Of a stretch of 64,000 bases of DNA, positions 1 through 9,853 are shown one piece after another. The notes under the pieces are model-generated. The model did no database searches and was not told the origin of the DNA. It was given only the letters and a program-made list of their open reading frames with translations. The translations under genes were made by a program, and so were the position numbers. Position 1 is the stretch's first letter. Each line of letters starts with the position of its first letter. The stretch covers positions 1 to 64,000 of the forward strand of contig NZ_JAJOZK010000001.1 of assembly GCF_022419185.1 (NCBI RefSeq), read 5' to 3'. This DNA comes from Thermomonas flagellata. GTDB taxonomy: Bacteria > Pseudomonadota > Gammaproteobacteria > Xanthomonadales > Xanthomonadaceae.

Positions 1-379
1 CTCGCCGGCGAGACCGCCGGCATCCTGCCCTCGCCGGAATGGAAGGCCAAGAACGCGCCGCGCCAGGGCAAGTGGTACCCGGGCGACACCGTCATCACCG
101 GCATCGGCCAGGACTTCTGGAAGGTGACCCCGCTGCAGCTGGCGCAGGGCCAGAACGCGGATGCCGCCGCGGTCGCGTTCGATGCCCTGCAGGCCGCGCG
201 TGGGCGGCGAGGCGGCGGCGAACATGCCCGCCGCCCCGCAGGCGGTCGCGGCGAAGGTCTCTGCGCCCGCGGCCTCCCCCGCGGCGCCGGCCGCCGGCGA
301 AGCGCCGGGGTCGCTGCTCGGGCGGATCGGCCGGCGCCTGCGCGCGCTGGTCACCCGCGCGCCGCGCCAGCAGCACTGA
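1..379 (+). pseudogene. Broken 3' part of a penicillin-binding protein 2 gene (mrdA-like)
   Basis: The first 47 or so codons (frame 1) read as the PBP2 transpeptidase segment that follows the SxN motif: LAGETAGILPSPEW, then WYPGDTV, GIGQDFW and TPLQLAQ, all family hallmarks. In PBP2 about 100-150 residues with the KTG motif should follow. Here family similarity stops right after TPLQLAQ. The frame continues as low-complexity Ala/Arg sequence, and a second frame (from about 161) gives an Ala/Pro-rich tail ending RAPRQQH at the stop at 377-379. I see no KTG motif, so the piece could not be a working transpeptidase as read. An internal deletion with frameshift, or an assembly join, would explain it. 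mrdA normally sits with mreBCD/rodA, so its place before ftsE is also unexpected. Confidence 0.55.
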
Positions 380-506
380 GCGCGCCCGCCGCCGCGGCGC
401 GGCCACGCGCGTCCGCGGCCGTGGCGTCCGGCGCCGGCTGGTCGCCGCCGCCGGCAGCGGCGATACTGCGTGCCGGCCCGCGCCCGCCGCGCCTGAAGGC
501 ATCCGC

Positions 507-1196
507 ATGACGGTTCTGCGCTTCGACAACGTGAGCAAGCAGTATCCCGGCGGCCAAGCCGCGCTGGCCGGGGTCAGCTTCGCGGTCGAGCCCGGCGAGA
601 TGCTGTTCGTGACCGGCCACTCCGGCGCCGGCAAGAGCACCCTGCTGCGCCTGATCCACCTGGTCGAGCGCCCCAGCAGCGGCGCCGTGCTGTTCGGCGA
701 GCGCAACCTGGCGCGCGTGCGCGGCGGCGGCATCGCCCGCCACCGCCGCCAGATCGGCGTGGTCTACCAGGATCACCAATTGCTCGAGGACCACAGCGTC
801 GCCGAGAACGTCGGGCTGCCGCTGCTGCTGCGCGGGGTCCGCCGCGCGGAGGTCGGCAAGCGCGTGCGCGTGTTGCTGGACCGGCTGGGGCTCGGCGCGC
901 GCGCGCAGGCGCTGCCGGCGCAGCTGTCGGCCGGCGAGCAGCAGCGGGTCGGGATCGCGCGTGCGGTGATCGCCGAGCCGGCGCTGCTGATCGCCGACGA
1001 GCCGACCGGCAATCTCGATCCGACTCTGTCGGCGGAGATCATGGCGCTGTTCGCCGCCCTGCCCGAACGCGGCACCAGCGTGCTGGTGGCCAGCCACGAC
1101 CTGGCGCTGGTCCGGCGCATGCGCCGGCGCGTGCTGGTGCTGGACCAGGGCCGGCTGGTGGACGACATCGCCCCGGAGGACCTGGCCGATGCCTGA
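507..1196 (+). CDS. ftsE: Cell division ATP-binding protein FtsE
   Basis: ABC-type ATPase of the FtsEX complex. It sits on the cytoplasmic face and couples ATP hydrolysis to activation of septal cell wall hydrolases through FtsX. The 229-residue product has Walker A GHSGAGKST at about 37-45, a Q-loop in VVYQDHQLL, signature LSAGEQQR at about 140-147, Walker B LLIADEP at about 160-166 and the switch His in ASHD at about 197. The start is the ATG at 507, giving the usual N-terminus (MTVLRFDNVSKQYPGG); the longer upstream frame is Arg-rich and not protein-like. Its 3' end overlaps ftsX by 8 nt, so the two are probably translated together. Confidence 0.96.
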   Translation: MTVLRFDNVSKQYPGGQAALAGVSFAVEPGEMLFVTGHSGAGKSTLLRLIHLVERPSSGAVLFGERNLARVRGGGIARHRRQIGVVYQDHQLLEDHSVAENVGLPLLLRGVRRAEVGKRVRVLLDRLGLGARAQALPAQLSAGEQQRVGIARAVIAEPALLIADEPTGNLDPTLSAEIMALFAALPERGTSVLVASHDLALVRRMRRRVLVLDQGRLVDDIAPEDLADA

Positions 1197-2142
1197 GCTG
1201 CCGCCGAGCGCAAGCGCCCCTGCGGTCGTGGTCTGGTTCGACCGCCACCTGCAGAGCCTGCTGGCCAGCCTCGGCCGCCTGCTGCGGCGGCCGTGGGCGA
1301 CCGTGCTGACGGTCGCGGTGATGGCGCTGGCGCTGGCGCTGCCGCTCGGGCTGTGGCTGGGCCTCGAGAACCTCGCGCGGCTGGCGGGCCCGGTGCAGGC
1401 CGCCGGCGAGGTCACTGCGTTCCTGCGCCCGGGTGCGCCGGCGGCGGACGCCGAGGCCCTGGCCGCGCGCCTGCGCGCGCGTGGCGACGTGGCGGCGGTG
1501 GCGGTGGTGACCCCGGCGCAGGCGCTGGCGCAGCTGCGCACCCAGGCGGACGTGGCCGCGGCGATCGCCGCGCTCGGCGAGGCGGCCGCGCAGGCGGCGC
1601 TGCCGCCGGCGCTGGAGGTGCGGCCGCGCGGCGACGCCGGCGCGCTGGCCGCGGCGCTGGCCGGCATGCCGGAGGTCGCGCGGGTGGTGCACGACGCGGC
1701 CTGGCAGCAGCGCCTGCGCGCGTGGCTGGCGTTCGGCCGGCGGCTGGCGCTGGTGCTGGCGGTGCTGTTCGGGCTGGGCGCGGTGCTGGTGGTCGGCAAC
1801 ACCGTGCGCCTGGACATCCAGGCGCGCCGGCGCGAGATCGAGGTCCTGCAGCTGCTGGGCGCCAGCGACGGCTTCGTGCGGCGCCCGTTCCTCTACCTCG
1901 GCGCCTGGTACGGGCTGGCCGCCGGCGCGCTCGCGCTGGCGGTGCTGGCCGGCGTCGACCAGGCCCTGCGCGCGCCGCTGGCGGCGCTCGCCGCCAGCTA
2001 TGCCAGCACGTTCGCCCTGACCGGGCTGGACCTGCCGCGCGCGCTGCTGGTGCTGGCCGGTGCCGGCCTGCTCGGCTGGCTCGGGGCCGCGCTCGCGGTC
2101 GGCCACCACCTGCGCCGCGCGCGCGCCGGGGTACGCGCATGA
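1189..2142 (+). CDS. ftsX: Cell division protein FtsX (membrane permease partner of FtsE)
   Basis: Inner-membrane partner of FtsE. The 317-residue product has the family plan: a short cytoplasmic N-terminus, TM1 at about 37-58, a periplasmic domain at about 60-180 (with PGAPAADAEALAARL and a partner-like VVTPAQALAQL region) and three C-terminal helices, with the cytoplasmic loop RREIEVLQLLGAS between them. That loop is the FtsX/MacB-type contact with the ATPase. The start ATG lies inside the ftsE stop region. The stop overlaps the next regulator gene as ATGA, so ftsE, ftsX and the regulator look like one transcript. Confidence 0.95.
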   Translation: MPELPPSASAPAVVVWFDRHLQSLLASLGRLLRRPWATVLTVAVMALALALPLGLWLGLENLARLAGPVQAAGEVTAFLRPGAPAADAEALAARLRARGDVAAVAVVTPAQALAQLRTQADVAAAIAALGEAAAQAALPPALEVRPRGDAGALAAALAGMPEVARVVHDAAWQQRLRAWLAFGRRLALVLAVLFGLGAVLVVGNTVRLDIQARRREIEVLQLLGASDGFVRRPFLYLGAWYGLAAGALALAVLAGVDQALRAPLAALAASYASTFALTGLDLPRALLVLAGAGLLGWLGAALAVGHHLRRARAGVRA

Positions 2143-2984
2143 GCGCCGCGCAGGACTTGCGGCACGTCGTCAGCGATGCGCCGCGGGTGATGGTGGTGGA
2201 CGGCAGCCGGCTGGTGCGCCGGCTGATCGCCGACACCCTGCTGGCCGAGCTGCCGCAGGCGCAGGTCAGCGGCTGCGCCAGCATCGCCGAGGCGCGCGCG
2301 CGCCTGGCCGAGGGCCCGGTCGACCTGGTCACCACCGCGCTGGTGCTGCCGGACGGCGACGGCCTCGCGCTCGCGCGCGCGGTGCGCGAGGCCGCCGGGC
2401 AGAGCTACGTGCCGGTGATCGTGATCTCCGGCAATGCGCAGGAGGCGCTGGAGGCGCGCGCCTTCAGCGAGGACATCACCGACTACTTCGACAAGGCCCT
2501 CGGCCACGGCGCGCTGGCCGCGTTCATCCGCGGCTATGTGCAGCCGGCCCCGATCGAGGGCGCGCGCGTGCTGTACGTGGAGGACAGCAAGGTGGTCGCG
2601 CTGGCGACCCGGCGCATGCTCGAGCGCCAGGGCCTGCAGGTGCTGCACGTGATCTCCGCGGAGGACGCGCTCGAGCACCTGCACCGCTTCCTCGGCCGCC
2701 GCGACGGCGACGTCGGCGCCGACCTGCTGCTGACCGACGTCTACCTCAAGGGCGCGCTGTCCGGGCGCGAGTTGCTCAACCAGGTGCGCGGGGTGTTCCG
2801 CTACGGCAAGCGCCGGCTGCCGGTGCTGGTGATGACCGGCGACGACAATCGCGACAACCAGGCCGCGCTGCTGCGCGAGGGTGCCAATGACCTGGTGCTC
2901 AAGCCGATCGAGGAGCGCCTGCTGGTGACCAAGGTGCTGTTCCAGCTGCGCCTGGCGCGGCTGCCGGAGGCGGGGGCGCGGTGA
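2139..2984 (+). CDS. Double-receiver response regulator with a degenerate first receiver
   Basis: A 281-residue protein made of two receiver (REC) domains and no visible output domain. REC1 (about 16-135) has [10 protein letters not shown] at the acidic-pocket strand and [15 protein letters not shown] where the phosphoacceptor Asp should be; that position is Ala67, and the second acidic residue of the pocket is Gly22. REC2 (about 142-275) is intact: VEDS (E148/D149), phosphoacceptor D200 in LLLTDVYL, T233 in MTGDD and K255 in LKP. Only REC2 is therefore likely to be phosphorylated. The gene overlaps ftsX by 4 nt (ATGA) and ung by 4 nt (GTGA), tying it to the cell-division operon. Partner kinase and output are unknown. 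Confidence 0.85.
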   Translation: MSAAQDLRHVVSDAPRVMVVDGSRLVRRLIADTLLAELPQAQVSGCASIAEARARLAEGPVDLVTTALVLPDGDGLALARAVREAAGQSYVPVIVISGNAQEALEARAFSEDITDYFDKALGHGALAAFIRGYVQPAPIEGARVLYVEDSKVVALATRRMLERQGLQVLHVISAEDALEHLHRFLGRRDGDVGADLLLTDVYLKGALSGRELLNQVRGVFRYGKRRLPVLVMTGDDNRDNQAALLREGANDLVLKPIEERLLVTKVLFQLRLARLPEAGAR

Positions 2985-3712
2985 GCGCGCCGCCCGCGCT
3001 GCGCCTGGAGCCGGGCTGGAAGGCCCGGGTCGGCGACTGGTTCGCGCGCGCGGACATGCGCGCGCTGGCCGCGTTCCTGCGCGCGCGCAAGGCCGCCGGC
3101 GCCACCCTCTATCCGCCCGGCCCGCAGATCTTCGCCGCGTTCGACGCCACCCCGTTCGAGGCGGTGAAGGTGGTGATCCTCGGCCAGGATCCCTACCACG
3201 GCCCCGGCCAGGCGCACGGCCTGTGCTTCTCGGTGCCGCCCGGGGTGCCGGTGCCGCCGTCGCTGGACAACATCTACAAGGAGCTGGCGCGCGACACTGG
3301 TTTCGTCCGCCCCGACCACGGCTGCCTGCTGCCGTGGGCCCAGCGCGGCGTGCTGCTGCTCAACAGCGTGCTCACGGTCGAGGCCGGCCGCCCCGGTTCG
3401 CACCAGGGCAAGGGCTGGGAGGGCTTCACCGACCACGTGGTGGACGTGCTCAACCGCGAGCGCGAGCACCTGGTGTTCCTGCTCTGGGGCAGCTATGCGC
3501 AGAAGAAGGGCGCGGTGATCGACCCGCGCCGGCACCGGGTGCTCAAAGCGCCGCATCCTTCGCCGCTGTCGGCCCACCGCGGCTTCCTCGGCTGCGGGCA
3601 TTTCTCCGCCGCCAACCAGTACCTGGCGCGAACCGGGCAGGTTCCGGTGGACTGGTCGCTGCCGCCGGCGGCCCTGTTGCAAAACTTTCATCCGGCCCCC
3701 ACACCGAATTGA
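2981..3712 (+). CDS. ung: Uracil-DNA glycosylase, family 1
   Basis: Removes uracil from DNA at the start of base excision repair, in the cytoplasm. The 243-residue protein has the water-activating motif GQDPYH (about residues 68-73), the uracil-pocket Phe in LCFSVPP, the [10 protein letters not shown] strand, LLWGSYAQ, and the minor-groove loop HPSPLSAH with the catalytic His. The start is GTG at 2981 (GTGA overlap with the regulator stop), which gives a normal N-terminus. The gene closes the ftsEX-type operon just before rpoH. Confidence 0.97.
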   Translation: MSAPPALRLEPGWKARVGDWFARADMRALAAFLRARKAAGATLYPPGPQIFAAFDATPFEAVKVVILGQDPYHGPGQAHGLCFSVPPGVPVPPSLDNIYKELARDTGFVRPDHGCLLPWAQRGVLLLNSVLTVEAGRPGSHQGKGWEGFTDHVVDVLNREREHLVFLLWGSYAQKKGAVIDPRRHRVLKAPHPSPLSAHRGFLGCGHFSAANQYLARTGQVPVDWSLPPAALLQNFHPAPTPN

Positions 3713-3738
3713 TGGAGGGGATGGGACAGTGCCCCCGA

Positions 3739-3756
3739 GGCCCCGCGGAAGGGGCC
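3739..3756 (+). terminator. Short hairpin between ung and rpoH
   Basis: A perfect 6-bp stem, GGCCCC at 3739-3744 and GGGGCC at 3751-3756, with a 6-nt loop, lies 27 bp after the ung stop. No T-tract follows, so intrinsic termination is uncertain. It separates the ung transcript from the rpoH control region. Confidence 0.35.
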
Positions 3757-3800
3757 GGGTAACGTTCCATGAATGCAACGCTCGGGAACTTTCCTGCGTA

Positions 3801-3827
3801 TTAGCAGTCGAATGTTGCGACTGCTAA
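3801..3827. promoter_or_regulatory. CIRCE-like inverted repeat upstream of rpoH
   Basis: TTAGCAGTC at 3801-3809 and GACTGCTAA at 3819-3827 are perfect inverted repeats separated by exactly 9 nt. The HrcA operator CIRCE is known as TTAGCACTC-N9-GAGTGCTAA. This site keeps the arm length and the N9 spacing and differs by one symmetrical base per arm. It ends 22 bp before the preferred rpoH start, the usual place for a CIRCE operator. HrcA control of rpoH is inferred; hrcA is not in the window. Confidence 0.7.
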
Positions 3828-3849
3828 ACTGCCAGCCATGAGGGAGACC

Positions 3850-4728
<879 letters not shown>

Positions 4729-4750
4729 GCGCCGCCGCCATGCGGTATCC

Positions 4751-4786
4751 CCGACGGCCCGGAGCACTCCGGGCCGTCGGCGTTTT
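4751..4786 (+). terminator. Strong terminator after rpoH, shared with tal
   Basis: A perfect 13-bp stem (CCGACGGCCCGGA at 4751-4763, complement at 4768-4780) with a GCAC loop is followed by CGTTTT (4781-4786). It ends rpoH on the plus strand. Being symmetrical, it may also stop the convergent tal transcript, which ends at 4799. Confidence 0.85.
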
Positions 4787-4798
4787 CCGGAGTCGGAA

Positions 4799-5743
4799 TC
4801 AGCCCGCCAGCCGCGCGGCCAGCAGGGCTTCCAGCGCGCGCTGGTCGGCGGCGAACTTGCGGATGCCCTCGGCCAGCTTGTCGCTGGCCATCGCGTCCTC
4901 GTTGAGCTGCCAGCGGAAGTCGGCCTCGGCCAGCGCCGGCGGCGGGGGCGCGGTGGTCTGCGGGGCGTGCAGCGCGGCGTGTAGTGCGCCCTCCTCGCGC
5001 GCCAGTTGCGCGAGCAGCTCGGGGGCGATCGTGAGGCGGTCGCAGCCGGCCAGCGCCAGCACCTGCCCGGTGTTGCGGAAGCTGGCGCCCATCACCACCG
5101 TGCGGTAGCCGTGCTGCTTGTAGTAGCGCCAGATGCGCGCCACCGACTGCACGCCGGGATCGTCCTGCGCGGTGGCCGGCGCGGGCAGGCCGTGGGCGAG
5201 GTGCCAGTCGAGGATGCGGCCGACGAACGGCGAGATCAGATACACCCCGGCGTCCGCGCAGGCGCGCGCCTGCGCGAACGAGAACAGCAGGGTGAGGTTG
5301 CAGGCGATGCCCTCGCGCTCCAGCCGCTCGGCGGCGCGGATGCCCTCCCAGGTCGCCGCGATCTTGATCAGCAGGCGCTCGCGGCCGATGCCGGCATCCG
5401 CGTACAGCTGCACCAGCCGCCGCGCCTTGGCGAGGGTGGCCTCGGTGTCGAAGCTCAGGCGCGCATCCACCTCGGTGGACACCCGACCCGGGATCAGCTT
5501 GAGGATCTCCGTGCCGATCGCCACCGCGAGCCGGTCGCAGGCATCGCCGAGGCGATCCTCGCCGCCCGCCTGCGCCAGCGCCGCCTCGAGCAGCGGCGCG
5601 TAGGCCGGCAGCGCGGCGGCCTTCAGCAGCAGGGACGGATTGGTGGTGGCATCCATCGGCGCATGGCGGGCGATGGCCTCGATGTCGCCGGTGTCGGCGA
5701 CCACCACGGAATGCTGGCGGAGCTGGTCGAGCAGGGACGGCAT
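4799..5743 (-). CDS. tal: Transaldolase
   Basis: Transfers a dihydroxyacetone unit between sugar phosphates in the non-oxidative pentose phosphate pathway; cytoplasmic. The 314-residue length fits the TalB-type family. Motifs are [12 protein letters not shown] near the N-terminus, the Schiff-base Lys in [12 protein letters not shown], and TLLFSFAQA followed by [11 protein letters not shown]. The start is the ATG at 5741-5743 ([19 protein letters not shown]); the longer open frame upstream is not family-like. It runs the same way as priA, about 50 bp downstream of it. Confidence 0.96.
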   Translation of the reverse strand: MPSLLDQLRQHSVVVADTGDIEAIARHAPMDATTNPSLLLKAAALPAYAPLLEAALAQAGGEDRLGDACDRLAVAIGTEILKLIPGRVSTEVDARLSFDTEATLAKARRLVQLYADAGIGRERLLIKIAATWEGIRAAERLEREGIACNLTLLFSFAQARACADAGVYLISPFVGRILDWHLAHGLPAPATAQDDPGVQSVARIWRYYKQHGYRTVVMGASFRNTGQVLALAGCDRLTIAPELLAQLAREEGALHAALHAPQTTAPPPPALAEADFRWQLNEDAMASDKLAEGIRKFAADQRALEALLAARLAG

Positions 5744-5795
5744 GGCAGGCTGCGGGCGGAAAAGCGCGCATTCTCGCGCATCGCGGCGCGCGCGG

Positions 5796-7982
<2,187 letters not shown>

Positions 7983-7988
7983 GCGGCC

Positions 7989-7994
7989 AGTCTA
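7989..7994 (-). promoter_or_regulatory. Likely -10 hexamer of a leaderless priA promoter
   Basis: Read on the minus strand the sequence is TAGACT, then 6 nt, then the priA ATG. Transcription would begin at or within a base or two of the start codon. The same hexamer and spacing occur before the LpxL-like gene. Confidence 0.5.
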
Positions 7995-8093
7995 GACGGG
8001 TGCGGCGCAGTGGCTGCGCTGCAGTTGCCGCCGCCAATTCAGGCGTTCTCCATGAAATTTCTGTAAGCCTCTGTCGTAAAAGGAGATCGCTGT

Positions 8094-8320
8094 TTATCCA
8101 CATCGCCTGTGGATAACACTGTGCATGGCCGGCGGCAGAACCCGCGCACGGCGCGCCGCCATGCGCCTGCCCGGGGCTTGGCGAAAAATCCGCCAGTTCG
8201 TTCAAATCATTGAAAATCAATGGGTTGCGTGTGAAACACGGGCGTCATGTGACATGAACGCAACGTGAAACCATGCGGATGACGCCGGGATGACGCCTGT
8301 GCACAACGCAGTTGTCCACA
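8094..8320. promoter_or_regulatory. DnaA-box cluster with IHF site in the priA intergenic region
   Basis: The gene-free stretch 7995-8419 holds two perfect DnaA boxes facing each other, TTATCCACA (8094-8102) and TGTGGATAA (8108-8116), with a 5-bp spacer. A second, weaker pair is TGTGCACAA (8298-8306) and TTGTCCACA (8312-8320), also with a 5-bp spacer. Between them lie an AT-rich part (8190-8222), a perfect match to the IHF consensus WATCAANNNNTTR (8215-8227), a 13-bp palindrome (8245-8257) flanked by GTTGCGT/ACGCAAC arms (8224-8230, 8258-8264), and a direct repeat GGATGACGCC (8277-8286, 8288-8297). dnaA, dnaN and gyrB are not nearby, so this is not the usual oriC setting. A datA- or DARS-like role is an inference. 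Confidence 0.6.
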
Positions 8321-8349
8321 GCCCGCGCCAGCCTTGGCGGAGCCGCCCT

Positions 8350-8382
8350 TGCCCGCGCTGTCAAGCCGCGCCGCGGCAGGCG
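8350..8382. repeat. Intergenic motif shared with 27023-27056 (copy 1)
   Basis: A 19-nt identical core (TGCCCGCGCTGTCAAGCCG) is followed by a near-identical GC-rich stretch that aligns to the copy upstream of topA with one gap and one mismatch. Read on the minus strand the core contains TTGACA. Both copies are in intergenic DNA. Confidence 0.5.
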
Positions 8383-8402
8383 CGGCCGGCGTAGCATGCG
8401 CC

Positions 8403-8423
8403 ATGCCCACGTACCTGCCATGA
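8403..8423 (+). CDS. Possible six-codon leader peptide overlapping the next gene
   Basis: ATG-CCC-ACG-TAC-CTG-CCA-TGA encodes MPTYLP. A TAGCAT hexamer (8392-8397) lies 5 nt before its ATG, matching the leaderless promoter spacing seen elsewhere in the window. Its stop overlaps the next ATG at 8420 as ATGA, so it could couple translation. It is so short that chance is a real alternative. Confidence 0.25.
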   Translation: MPTYLP

Positions 8424-9733
8424 CCGCCGCCCCGCCTTCCCACGCTGCCGCGGTGGCGGCCTTCCTGCGCGGCCAGCAGCGGCGGGCACAGGTGCTGGCC
8501 GCGGTCCAGGCCGGGACCGCCGAGGCCGCGGGCGCCAGCTTGGAGGCGGTCGCGCGGGTGTTCGCCGGCGAGGCCGCGGCGCGCCCGCTCGCGGACTGGC
8601 CGGTGCTGTACTGGCAGCTGCTGCTGGGCCTGCCGGCGATGCGGCACAGCGTGCCGGAGCCCGCCGCCTCGCCGCTGCCGGCGCTGAGCGCGCTGGCCCC
8701 GGGCGTGCGCGCGGCGGTGCTGCTGCAGCTCCTCGGCGGCCTCGACGAGGCCGGCATCGGCGCCGTGCTCGGGGTGCCGGCCCCGACCTGGCAGGACTGG
8801 ATCCGGAACGCCCTGCCGACCGCGGCCGACGGGCAGCCCGACGTGGCGGTCTGGCGCGCCTGGCAGGCGGCCCTGCGGCAGGCGCAGGAGGCCGCGGCGA
8901 CACCTCCCGCCCCGCCCCCGTCGGCGCCGGTTCCCGCAGCGGCGCCGGCGCACATGCGCCCCGCGGCCCGTGCAGGCGCGCGTCGGGGCTGGCGTCTGGC
9001 GGGTGCCGCGCTGCTACTGGCCGTGGCGGCCGCCGCGGCTTGGTGGTGGCTGGCCGCGCCGCGCGGCGGGATCGCGCGCACGCCGCTGCCGCCGGCGGAG
9101 GCGCCGAAGGCGCGCTATGCCGCGGACGATCCCGGATCGGAGCCCGACCGCGCCCTGCTCGAGGTGCCGTCCGAGCTGGCGCTGGCCGAACGCCTGCCGC
9201 TGCTGGCCTGGCTGGAGGCCAGCGAGGTGCCGCTGCCCGATGTGCCGGCGGCCGCACCGCCGACTGCCGCGGGACCGGCCTGGCAGGCGCGCGTGCAGGC
9301 CTGGCGCGCGCTGCCGCCGCTGGAACGCGCGCGCCGGCGGGCGGCGTGGGCGGCTTGGCAGGCACTGGACGCCGATGAGCGCATGCGCCTGCGGGCGCTG
9401 GCCGTTCGCTTCGATGCCCTGCCGCCGGCGCAGCAGCAGGCGCTGCGCGCCGGCTACGAACGCCAGCCGGCGGACGCGCGCGACGGCTGGTGGCTGGGCC
9501 CGCGGCTGGGCCGGGCGTGGCCGGCGATCGCGCCGCTGTTCGCCTACGTGGACGCCGGCGAGCGCGCGGCCTTGCGGGCCGCCCTGCAACAGGCCACCAC
9601 GGAGGAGCTGGCGGTGCTGGCGCGGCTGGCGCAGAGCACCGCCCCGGAGGCGCGCGCCGCCCTGCGCCGCGGCTGGCTGGCGCAGCCGCCCGCGCAGCGC
9701 GCGGCCTGGCTGCAGGCGCGGCTGCAGGGCTGA
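8420..9733 (+). CDS. Membrane protein joining a sigma region 4-like helix-turn-helix to a DUF3106-type domain
   Basis: A 437-residue protein. Residues about 90-132 (ALAPGVRAAVLLQLLGGLDE, then IGAVLGVPAPTWQDWIRN) resemble the helix-turn-helix of ECF sigma region 4.2. A Pro/Ala linker follows, then one membrane helix at about 191-213 (WRLAGAALLL onward, Trp-rich end). The rest would be periplasmic, and its last 140 residues have repeated W-x-LPP-x-ER/AQQQ segments typical of DUF3106. The order predicts DNA contact in the cytoplasm and a Trp/Leu-rich sensor outside. Start ATG 8420 is chosen because upstream codons are Arg-rich; it overlaps a six-codon leader. Function is unknown; the domain reading is mine. 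Confidence 0.7.
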   Translation: MTAAPPSHAAAVAAFLRGQQRRAQVLAAVQAGTAEAAGASLEAVARVFAGEAAARPLADWPVLYWQLLLGLPAMRHSVPEPAASPLPALSALAPGVRAAVLLQLLGGLDEAGIGAVLGVPAPTWQDWIRNALPTAADGQPDVAVWRAWQAALRQAQEAAATPPAPPPSAPVPAAAPAHMRPAARAGARRGWRLAGAALLLAVAAAAAWWWLAAPRGGIARTPLPPAEAPKARYAADDPGSEPDRALLEVPSELALAERLPLLAWLEASEVPLPDVPAAAPPTAAGPAWQARVQAWRALPPLERARRRAAWAAWQALDADERMRLRALAVRFDALPPAQQQALRAGYERQPADARDGWWLGPRLGRAWPAIAPLFAYVDAGERAALRAALQQATTEELAVLARLAQSTAPEARAALRRGWLAQPPAQRAAWLQARLQG

Positions 9734-9853
9734 CTCCGCGCGACCGAGCGCAGAAACGTTCCGGCGCTTTGCTATGGTCCGCGCACGGTCCTGCCGGGTG
9801 CGCGGAGGCGCAGGGACCTGTCTTTTTCCACTGACAACCCTCGGGAGACCACC

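Noticed and set aside
8094-8320. Chromosomal origin oriC
   Set aside because: The boxes and AT-rich part fit in general, but dnaA, dnaN, recF, gyrB, rpmH and rnpA are absent around it, so I describe a DnaA/IHF cluster, not oriC.
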